A DNA stretch of 64,000 nucleotides, taken from positions 32,414 to 96,413 of the forward strand of contig JBGTIH010000117.1 in NCBI GenBank assembly GCA_041745765.1, in the 5' to 3' direction. This document shows, piece by piece, positions 57,294 through 64,000 of the stretch; position 1 is the first letter of the stretch, and each line of letters begins with the position of its first letter. The position numbers and the translations under genes are program-made. This stretch comes from JAHCHG01 sp041745765 (lineage in GTDB: Bacteria > Acidobacteriota > Blastocatellia > Pyrinomonadales > Pyrinomonadaceae). Under the pieces are notes generated by a model, which saw only the letters and a list, made by a program, of their open reading frames with translations, was not told the origin of the DNA and did not search any database.

Positions 57294-57336
57294 AGTTAAG
57301 CAAATGTTCACTCAAAACGGGAATATATGGCGATTT

Positions 57337-57408
57337 CGTAAAATGCGCCTGTTAGTCTGTTTTTTAAAGTCGGCTAAATAGACCAACAGGGGCGTTTTAC
57401 GGGTTTTT
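57337..57408 (+). terminator. Hairpin with 22-nt arms and T tract
   Basis: cgtaaaatgcgcctgttagt (57337-57356) and the inverted copy at 57380-57401 (ends ggggcgttttacg) pair with three mismatches, and a T run follows at 57404-57410. It can end plus-strand transcription, but no plus-strand gene precedes it closely. It is part of the repeat-rich stretch. Confidence 0.55.
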
Positions 57409-57542
57409 TTAATTTCAAAAGCCTTGATTTATGATCGGTGAAAGTATAACAGAACATTTTGCGCTTTTGTGCAGAGTTTCTGCCAAAGCCTAAAGTTTGA
57501 ACTCTAAACTTTCAACATAGCGCCAAACTTTTGCTCATCTGC

Positions 57543-58133
57543 TTAAAATTTTTTTTGTGCCTGATTACTTAAAGTTTTCTGAAAGACTTTCTGTAATTTG
57601 ATTTTGATTCGGTGAACCTGAACACGAATTGCTTCGGGCGAGATATTTTGATTTTGCGAAACCCGGCGGCATCGCCGGATTTTATCGTCTTTTGCTCCGG
57701 AATAATATTCGAGAATAAAATCGCGCTGATCGGCGGGAATTTGCTTTAGACTCTCGTCCAGACAAAAATACAGATTCTCGATTTCTTGGTTGTTCAATTG
57801 CCGGTTGTCGGCAAGATTCGGCGGCAATTCGTTTTCATCTACTTTTCTCGTATATTCAAGAAAAACTTTTCGCGCCACGCCTTGAAAGTATAAAACGGGT
57901 TCGCCGACGTAATTTTTTTGCAGAAAATCAATTTTTTTAATCACGCGGTCAATCGTTTCATCGGCTAATTCTTCGGCGTGCGTACAACCTTTGGCATAGA
58001 AAAATTTCTTTATCTTAAAGCGGATTGTTTCGTATTTGTAACCGGCAATTTCTCTGTCTTCACTGAGCCATTTGAGAAGCATTTCAAAATTGGATTGTGT
58101 TAAGATGATTTCGCTCGAATTTTTCAATATCAT
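57543..58133 (-). CDS. Sigma-70 family sigma factor
   Basis: I start at ATG 58133 (MILKNSSEIILTQSNFEMLL), giving 196 residues; the longer frame adds a low-complexity, non-homologous extension. Region 2 is seen in ELADETIDRVIKKIDF and the following Phe/Tyr-rich segment, and region 4 in LDESLKQIPADQRDFILEYY with SPEAIRVQVHRIKIKLQK. The stop codon lies inside a dispersed repeat (57528-57545). It is divergent from the FHA sigma-54 activator. It could be in the same control circuit, but there is no direct evidence. Confidence 0.8.
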   Translation of the reverse strand: MILKNSSEIILTQSNFEMLLKWLSEDREIAGYKYETIRFKIKKFFYAKGCTHAEELADETIDRVIKKIDFLQKNYVGEPVLYFQGVARKVFLEYTRKVDENELPPNLADNRQLNNQEIENLYFCLDESLKQIPADQRDFILEYYSGAKDDKIRRCRRVSQNQNISPEAIRVQVHRIKIKLQKVFQKTLSNQAQKKF

Positions 58134-58393
58134 AATTTTTTTTGGCGAAAGACCTGAAATTTTAATTACTTCATTATTAAGAAAACAAAATCGTTTATGA
58201 AAATTAAAAGGATTTTGATAAACGAATGCTAAATTGATTTCTTTTTCCGGTCTTGACGATTTGCCTCCACTTAAATTTTGCAACAATAGATAAGTGCTAA
58301 AATCGTGCCACATAAAAATTTGCCGAAATCTTTTAAGAAATACCTGAATAAGTAAGCAATTACGGCTTGCAGAATAAAAAAGTTGTGCATTGA
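58134..58393. other. Upstream region of the sigma gene, no gene seen
   Basis: Together with the palindrome at 58394-58431 this makes a 343-nt gap between two divergent regulatory genes. No gene is supported; the frame that continues the sigma protein upstream has no family match. Confidence 0.4.
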
Positions 58394-58431
58394 ATATCAT
58401 TTTTGATTATTAAAACTATCAAAAATGATAT
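58394..58431. promoter_or_regulatory. Perfect 14-nt inverted repeat between regulatory genes
   Basis: atatcatttttgat (58394-58407) and atcaaaaatgatat (58418-58431) are perfect inverted repeats around a 10-nt centre. The right arm ends 45 nt before the start of the sigma-54 activator. It looks like an operator for a dimeric regulator, or a hairpin in the 5' leader. No T tract follows, so a terminator is unlikely. Confidence 0.55.
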
Positions 58432-58476
58432 GATACGGAGCGGAAAAAACATTTCAAAACCCTAAAAATCTAAAAT

Positions 58477-60351
58477 ATGGAGCCGAAACTTATAGCGTTA
58501 GCGGGTTTGCCGGAAAATAAAACGGTGAATTTGCAAATGAAAAACAGCCAGGAATTTATCATTGGTCGCAGTGTGGAATGCGATTTGCCGATTGTCAATA
58601 TCTCCGTGTCCCGCGAGCATTGTCGGATAATTGCGGACATCGAAGGTTTCCGGTTGGAAGATTTAAACAGCCACAACGGGACTTTTGTCAATGAATTACC
58701 GATAAAATCACAACTTCTCGCGCACGGCGATAAAATAACAATCGGAAATGCGTATCTTATGTTTTTATCAAAACCTGTTACGGATTTAGATCAAGCCGTT
58801 TTGGATGACGGCTCACTCGTAACGCATTCCACCATTCAAATCGTTCCGTTAACGGATTCAAAGGAATTTTCGCCGGATTTAAATGCGCTCGTTAAATTCG
58901 GACAAGCGATCAATGAAATAACGGATTCCAACCAACTGCAATCCAGATTTTTAGAAATAATTCTCACTTTTATTCCGGCGGCGCGCGGCGCGATTGTTAA
59001 ATCAAATGAAAATTTAGAAAATCTGCAATCGGTTTGTTTTATTAGAGATAAAGCCGCAAAACACGAGCAAATGCAGATTAGCCGGACGGTTTGCCGACAG
59101 GTTTTAAGAGATGAAATCGCGCTCATCAGCAATGATTTAACCGAAGCGAATTTGAGTTCGGCAGAGAGTTTGAATATTGCCGGAATCAAATCAATTTTAT
59201 GCGTTCCGCTGAAAATCAACGGCACAAAAGGTCTGATTTATCTCGATTCCAATATAACGGAAAATCGTTTTATAAAAACTCATCTCGAACAGGTTACGGC
59301 ACTTTCTTTTCTAATTTCAGCCGCGCTTGAAAATGCCGAATCAATCGAACAGCTGCGGCAGGAAAATGAGATTCTGCGCGATGAATTTCAGATTGAAACC
59401 GAAATGATCGGCGAAAGCAAAGCGATCAAAGAAGTCTTTTATCTGATCTCAAAATTTGCTCCGACCGATTCGACCGTTTTAATTACGGGCGAATCGGGAA
59501 CGGGAAAAGAATTGGCGGCGAAATCCATACATCAAAACAGTCCGCGAAACAATAAACCGTTTGTAGCGATAAATTGCGCCGTTTTAAGTAAAGAATTGCT
59601 CGAATCCGAATTGTTCGGTTATGAAAAAGGAGCTTTTACCGGCGCGGTTTCGCAGAAAAAAGGAAAGATCGAACTTGCCGAAGGCGGCACGCTTTTTCTC
59701 GATGAAATCGGCGAATTAGAGCCGAATATTCAAGCCAAACTTTTAAGGTTTTTGCAGGAACGTGAATTTGAACGAGTCGGCGGCGCGAAACCTTTGAAAG
59801 CCGATGTCCGAATTCTTGCCGCAACCAACCGGAATTTGAAACAGGAAGCCGAAAACGGAAATTTTCGCAGCGATTTGTTTTTCCGGCTCAATGTTTTGCA
59901 GATGAAAATGCCTTCATTAAATGAGCGAAAAGCCGACATAATTCTTTTAACGCAGTATTTTATCAAAAAATACGCGGAAAAATGCAGCCGCGAAGTCAGC
60001 GGAATTTCCGAAAAAGTCCGAAACATTCTCAATCAATACGAATGGCGTGGAAACGTCAGAGAATTGGAAAATGTGATCGAACGGGCGGTTGTGCTGAGTG
60101 TGACGGAAAAAATTTTGCCGGAAGATTTGCCGGATGAACTTCTCGAATCCGTTGATTTTTCGTCCGGCGAACCGGAAGATTTTCATCAGCAAGTAAAGGA
60201 ATCAAAGCAGAAAATAATTATCAAAGCTCTTGAAAATACAAACGGAAATTACGCGGAAGCCGCCGAAAAACTCGGCATTCACCCGAATAATCTGCACCGG
60301 ATAATTCGCAATCTCGAATTAAAGGATCAAATCAAGGAAAGGTTTTCGTAA
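58477..60351 (+). CDS. FHA-GAF sigma-54-dependent activator
   Basis: This 624-residue protein has an N-terminal FHA domain (about 1-100; FIIGRSVECDLPIVN, SVSREHCR, NSHNGTFVNELP), a GAF domain (about 150-300), an AAA+ sigma-54 interaction domain and a Fis-type HTH (YAEAAEKLGIHPNNLHRIIR). Walker A is GESGTGKE at about 336-343 and GAFTGA at about 385-390 is intact, so it should contact sigma-54. FHA binds phosphothreonine, so a Ser/Thr kinase should control it. The convergent gene 5 nt away encodes such a kinase. Confidence 0.95.
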   Translation: MEPKLIALAGLPENKTVNLQMKNSQEFIIGRSVECDLPIVNISVSREHCRIIADIEGFRLEDLNSHNGTFVNELPIKSQLLAHGDKITIGNAYLMFLSKPVTDLDQAVLDDGSLVTHSTIQIVPLTDSKEFSPDLNALVKFGQAINEITDSNQLQSRFLEIILTFIPAARGAIVKSNENLENLQSVCFIRDKAAKHEQMQISRTVCRQVLRDEIALISNDLTEANLSSAESLNIAGIKSILCVPLKINGTKGLIYLDSNITENRFIKTHLEQVTALSFLISAALENAESIEQLRQENEILRDEFQIETEMIGESKAIKEVFYLISKFAPTDSTVLITGESGTGKELAAKSIHQNSPRNNKPFVAINCAVLSKELLESELFGYEKGAFTGAVSQKKGKIELAEGGTLFLDEIGELEPNIQAKLLRFLQEREFERVGGAKPLKADVRILAATNRNLKQEAENGNFRSDLFFRLNVLQMKMPSLNERKADIILLTQYFIKKYAEKCSREVSGISEKVRNILNQYEWRGNVRELENVIERAVVLSVTEKILPEDLPDELLESVDFSSGEPEDFHQQVKESKQKIIIKALENTNGNYAEAAEKLGIHPNNLHRIIRNLELKDQIKERFS

Positions 60352-60356
60352 AAACA

Positions 60357-63149
60357 TCAGCCCGAAAAATCTTCAAACAAAATAATTTCATTGCGCGAAG
60401 TTCCGCGGGCAAAAACGATCTGCGCGCCGTCATTGGAAAGATCAAAAGAAAATATGCGGTCGGAAGAAAAATCGGTTAACCGGCGGGTTTTGTCCGAATC
60501 AACCGGCTGAAGCATTATGTTTGAAACTCCCTGAACCGTTGAAATATAAGCGATGTTGCGGCTGTCGTGTGTCCAACGCAGAACGGGCGGAAAATTCGGC
60601 GAGGCGATACTGCCGACCGAATCGAAGGTTTTAATTAATTTGCCGTTTTCGGCGGAAACTATCGCCAGTTTGATTACATTATTTTCCTGTTCAAGAAGCG
60701 TCAGGCAAGCGATGAGTTTTCCGTCCGGCGAAACACTTGCCCAGTGCGTTTGTTCGGAAGTTTTGGGGATTATTTGACCGCCGCCGATCGGCACTTTCCA
60801 TAAAAGCATCGGCTGATTCGGGGTGCGAGATGAAAAAATGACAGATTCAGCGTCGGGCGTAACGGTCGGAAAAGATTCGCCGCCTCTATCGGTTAATTGA
60901 ATCGGCTGGCTGCCGTCCGCATTCATCCGCCAGATATGCGGAACGCCCGTGCGGTTTGAAACGAAAATGACGAATTTTCCGTCAGGAGAAACGGTTGGAT
61001 ATTCGTCCGCCGCTTTATCGAAACTCAGTTGAATTCGATTCTTGCCGTCCGCATCCATTTTCCAAATGTCATTATTGCCGCTCTCCAGCGAAACGTAGAG
61101 AATTTTTCCGTCTGGCATAAATTTCAAGCCGTTTCTGCCGTCGTGATTTCCTTTGGCGATCTGCACGGCTTGCTGCGGATTTTCAAGCGAAGCCAGAAAT
61201 GTATTGGAAATATCCGATTTAACGACCGACAGCATCGTATCGTCATTTTCCGAAAGGCTGATGTTTAAATAATCGCTCAACTCATTGGTTATTTTTTCGA
61301 CTTTTCCGGAGTCTTTATTCAGCAAGACGATTTGATACAGATTAGTGTCGTGGTCAGCCGCAGTGAGATACAGATTTTTACCGTCTTTTGTCCAGATGAT
61401 TTTGCCGACGCGCGCCCATTGTTGTTCGGACAAAACTTTTTCCTCGCCGGTTTCGGCATCTATTTCAATGACCGACATATTTTCGCCGTCAGCGGTTTGC
61501 TGTCCGGCGGCGGCGGCAATCGTTTTGCCGTCATTCGACCAGGCTAAACCCTCGCGCGTGTTTATCGTGTAAAAGAGCGGTTTTTTTCTTTCGGCTAAAA
61601 CTTTTTTATCCGAACCGTCTATTTTTGCCGTCAAAATTTGATCAACGCCTTCTTTGGTGATCGAACGAATAAAGGCGAAACGCTTGCCGTCCGGAGAAAA
61701 TGTAATGTTTGAATCTACATTCTCCAAAATTTTTTGCGGAGATTCTCCCAAGAACGGAATTCTGTAAAGAGTTCCAAACGGTGTTTTTTCAAAAACCACA
61801 AAATAGATCGTATTGCCGTCAGGTGAAAAAGTGAGTTTGCTGTAATTTTTTGAAGACGGTTTAGTTAATTCCCGTCCGGCGGTTTCCGAAACTTGTTTAA
61901 GCCATAAACTTTGATTTCCTTCCTCTTCCTGAATATATGCGATAAATTTTCCGTCCGGTGAGATAGCGGCGTTTATCACGTTTCCGTTGGTCGTCAGCCG
62001 CTTAGTTTTCCAATCTTTTTTGACGGCGATTTGATCGTTGCCGGAAAAAAGATAAAACCCTGTTCCGGCAAACAGAAAAATCAGAAAAATCATTACAATC
62101 CAGCCGAGGCGGTTTTGTTTGATTATTTGAGTGTTCAAGTTCGATTCTAAATTCGGGTTTGTCAAAGTCTCTTTCTTTTTATCCGGTAGATTTTGCGGAT
62201 CGGGTTTTGCTGTTCCGACTGAATCCGATTCCGCCAGATTTAACTGGTTTTGCCTTAAAGTATCAGCCGATATAAGCCATTTTCCGCTTTCAATGCCGAT
62301 TTTCGCTTTCTTCAAATCTGCGGCAAAATCATGTGCCGTTTGATAACGCTTTAATTTATTCTTTTGCAGAGCTTTGTAGATGGTTTCTTCGACTTCTTCG
62401 CTGATCTTCGGATTAAAATTGGAAAGCAGAGGCGTTTGATGTTCAAGCACGGCGGCAATCACTTCGCCGATTGAATCGCCGTCAAACGGTCTGGTTTTGC
62501 CGATAATTTCAAATAAAACCACGCCCAGACTCCAAATATCGGTGCGTTCATCAATATCTTTGCCGCGAATCTGTTCGGGCGACATATAGTTGACCGTTCC
62601 CATAATCATTCCGGCTTTTGTCTGCAAGAGCGAAGCGGTCGAATCTTCGGGCTTTTGCGCCGGTTGATTATATGCGCCGGTCATTTTCGCCAGTCCGAAA
62701 TCCAAAACCTTGATGTAACCGTCCGGCAAAATCATTATATTTTCGGGCTTTATATCGCGGTGAATAATTCCTGCCCCGTGCGCCGACGATAGTGCGTTGG
62801 CGATTTGGACGCCGATTTCTACTGCATCAGCTAAAGAAATAGAATCTTCTTTTAGAGTCTCGCGGAGAGTTTTTCCCTGAAGATATTCGGTAACGATAAA
62901 ATGCTGATTCTCGTGCTGACCGAATTCGTAAACCGTCAGAATATGTGGATGATTAAGCGCAATAATCGCTTTGGCTTCCTGCTTGAAACGCGCCAAATGT
63001 TCTTTATTATCGCTTTTCGTCAGAAGTTTGAGCGCGACATTTCGTTCAAGTTTTGTATCAAACGCCAGATAAACCTCGCCCATCCCGCCCGCACCGAGCA
63101 GCGAACGAATTTCATAACGCCCGATTTTTGAACCTTTTTCAAGTGTCAT
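60357..63149 (-). CDS. Ser/Thr protein kinase with PD40 beta-propeller
   Basis: This 930-residue protein has a Hanks-type kinase domain (about 10-290): Gly loop GAGGMGEVY, Lys41 in VALKLL, HRDIKPEN at 130-137 and DFG at 150-152. One transmembrane segment follows (about 349-368), then extracytoplasmic PD40/WD40-like repeats to the end, with motifs SPDGKFIAYIQ and SFDKAADEYPTVSPDGKF. The propeller probably senses a ligand. The stop is 5 nt from the stop of the FHA activator, so it is a likely upstream kinase for it. Confidence 0.95.
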   Translation of the reverse strand: MTLEKGSKIGRYEIRSLLGAGGMGEVYLAFDTKLERNVALKLLTKSDNKEHLARFKQEAKAIIALNHPHILTVYEFGQHENQHFIVTEYLQGKTLRETLKEDSISLADAVEIGVQIANALSSAHGAGIIHRDIKPENIMILPDGYIKVLDFGLAKMTGAYNQPAQKPEDSTASLLQTKAGMIMGTVNYMSPEQIRGKDIDERTDIWSLGVVLFEIIGKTRPFDGDSIGEVIAAVLEHQTPLLSNFNPKISEEVEETIYKALQKNKLKRYQTAHDFAADLKKAKIGIESGKWLISADTLRQNQLNLAESDSVGTAKPDPQNLPDKKKETLTNPNLESNLNTQIIKQNRLGWIVMIFLIFLFAGTGFYLFSGNDQIAVKKDWKTKRLTTNGNVINAAISPDGKFIAYIQEEEGNQSLWLKQVSETAGRELTKPSSKNYSKLTFSPDGNTIYFVVFEKTPFGTLYRIPFLGESPQKILENVDSNITFSPDGKRFAFIRSITKEGVDQILTAKIDGSDKKVLAERKKPLFYTINTREGLAWSNDGKTIAAAAGQQTADGENMSVIEIDAETGEEKVLSEQQWARVGKIIWTKDGKNLYLTAADHDTNLYQIVLLNKDSGKVEKITNELSDYLNISLSENDDTMLSVVKSDISNTFLASLENPQQAVQIAKGNHDGRNGLKFMPDGKILYVSLESGNNDIWKMDADGKNRIQLSFDKAADEYPTVSPDGKFVIFVSNRTGVPHIWRMNADGSQPIQLTDRGGESFPTVTPDAESVIFSSRTPNQPMLLWKVPIGGGQIIPKTSEQTHWASVSPDGKLIACLTLLEQENNVIKLAIVSAENGKLIKTFDSVGSIASPNFPPVLRWTHDSRNIAYISTVQGVSNIMLQPVDSDKTRRLTDFSSDRIFSFDLSNDGAQIVFARGTSRNEIILFEDFSG

Positions 63150-63287
63150 AGATGTTTGGACTATGTGTCGTTTTTATTGTAGATAAATTAGCGGAAATGT
63201 AAAATTTAAATTCAATAAACTATCAATTCTGATATTGTTGTGGCGATTAATGGTTATTTCAACCAAGTTTTATCTGCGATTCTGAGA

Positions 63288-63302
63288 TGGCACAGCTTTT
63301 GC
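63288..63302 (+). promoter_or_regulatory. Sigma-54 promoter
   Basis: TGGCAC (63288-63293), a 5-nt spacer and TTGC (63299-63302) give the GG-N10-GC pattern with near-consensus -24 and -12 elements. It is 68 nt upstream of the orphan gene at 63370. A sigma-54 activator is encoded 3 kb away. This is the best promoter match that I saw in the window. Confidence 0.78.
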
Positions 63303-63369
63303 GAACTCGTAAGCTGTCAGGAGTTCTATGTAATTTGTTTAAAAATAAAAAACTAAATGGAGAAAAAAA

Positions 63370-63888
63370 ATGAGTAATGAAAACGAAGAAACGAAAAATG
63401 AAGAAAGTATGAGTGATAAAACCAAACGCAACCCGACTTTAGCCTGTTATCACCCCGGTTATGTCGAGTCTAATGCTCATCATAAATTTTGCTGTCATTT
63501 CCAGCGAGCGATCTTAAAATTTGCATCGAATGATCCAAAATTCCGAACAGATGTATTCGGAAACTGGTTTGGCAGAATGATTACTTTCGGTTATAAAGTA
63601 AGCGGTATGGCAGGAAGTTTTGCAGAAATAAACAACGAATTAAGCGGAGTGAACGAAGATGAATTTCGCCGACAGTTGAGAGACGAAGAAATTCGTATAG
63701 AAGAATATGATACGGATTTCAGCAGTCTCAATGTTTCCGGCAACAAAATTTCGGTTGCGGTTAAGATCAAAACCAGCGGTAATGTAATTCTAAACGGTCA
63801 ATATGCCGTTACCTATACGGTGCAAAACGATCCTTTGATGGCAAATAGTATTGACATAAAACAATACCTTCGCCAAAAAGATATTTGA
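63370..63888 (+). CDS. Orphan protein behind a sigma-54 promoter
   Basis: This 172-residue protein has an acidic, Lys/Asn/Glu-rich N terminus (about 1-20), no signal peptide, and a His/Cys-rich segment ACYHPGYVESNAHHKFCC at about 26-43. The C-terminal part is beta-rich (SGNKISVAVKIKTSGNVILNG, seen in part). The Cys and His cluster could bind metal. No family is recognised. The start has a Shine-Dalgarno (tggag) and the upstream region holds a sigma-54 promoter, so it is probably the output of that circuit. Confidence 0.68.
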   Translation: MSNENEETKNEESMSDKTKRNPTLACYHPGYVESNAHHKFCCHFQRAILKFASNDPKFRTDVFGNWFGRMITFGYKVSGMAGSFAEINNELSGVNEDEFRRQLRDEEIRIEEYDTDFSSLNVSGNKISVAVKIKTSGNVILNGQYAVTYTVQNDPLMANSIDIKQYLRQKDI

Positions 63889-64000
63889 AAAATTGAGATA
63901 AAAAGTGAAATGAAACGAGTAATTTAGTAGATTGATTTGAACAAAATTATTCAACTAAAGACCCGATTCATTTCAATGGATATAATATCAGTTTTTGCTT

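Noticed and set aside
58134..58400. N-terminal extension of the sigma factor frame
   Set aside because: The residues are low-complexity Phe/Leu/Ser-rich and do not fit sigma region 2; the ATG at 58133 fits better.

Overview
The window looks like chromosomal DNA of an Acidobacteriota bacterium, probably class Blastocatellia. This is inferred, not computed. The reasons are moderate-to-low G+C, many ECF sigma factors, a TPR-CHAT protein beside a sigma/anti-sigma pair, a Ser/Thr kinase fused to WD40-like PD40 repeats, an Agl23-type (TIGR03663) membrane protein, and many short dispersed inverted and heptanucleotide repeats. I found no rRNA, tRNA, CRISPR array, phage or insertion sequence. About 50 genes are supported, and many encode exported proteins of unknown function.

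Layout. 1-10 kb: a truncated ECF sigma factor points away from a run of exported orphan proteins. The run includes a tandem-duplicated family (one copy frameshifted, plus a decayed third copy) and ends in a leaderless M23-type peptidase. 10-15.9 kb: CCA-adding enzyme, Tat-type dienelactone hydrolase, MFS exporter, an orphan protein and a DUF2695 protein. 15.9-22 kb: D-threonine-aldolase-like enzyme, PadR regulator coupled to a coiled-coil protein, a UPF0175/DUF3368 toxin-antitoxin pair, uvrA. 22-24 kb: DUF1223 protein and an orphan gene enclosed by nested inverted repeats. 24-29 kb (minus strand): a compact run of moeA, lactate/malate-type dehydrogenase, moaC, an M50-like protease, a TPM-L,D-transpeptidase fusion and a small protein. 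28.9-33.3 kb: ECF sigma factor, anti-sigma factor and exported TPR-CHAT protein.

33.6-40.4 kb: an exported/lipoprotein island with three WG-repeat lipoproteins, a BON lipoprotein, a zinc-ribbon membrane protein and a small ParB-like protein. 40.5-47.7 kb: acyl-CoA dehydrogenase, group III truncated haemoglobin, cupin, acetate kinase, WrbA, pirin, response regulator. 47.9-53.7 kb: two polytopic membrane proteins of glycan-assembly type whose frames have absorbed short tandem repeats, a Cys-rich protein and a PhnD-like binding lipoprotein. 53.7-57 kb: FecA-like TonB receptor and a SpoIIAA-like protein. 57.5-64 kb: a sigma factor, then an FHA-GAF-sigma54 activator convergent with a PD40 Ser/Thr kinase, then an orphan gene preceded by a strong sigma-54 promoter match.

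The most interesting points are the local FHA activator/kinase/sigma-54 promoter circuit, the in-frame spread of 7-nt repeat families, the orphan gene bracketed by nested inverted repeats, the WG-repeat lipoprotein island, and the exported paralogue array with its frameshift.
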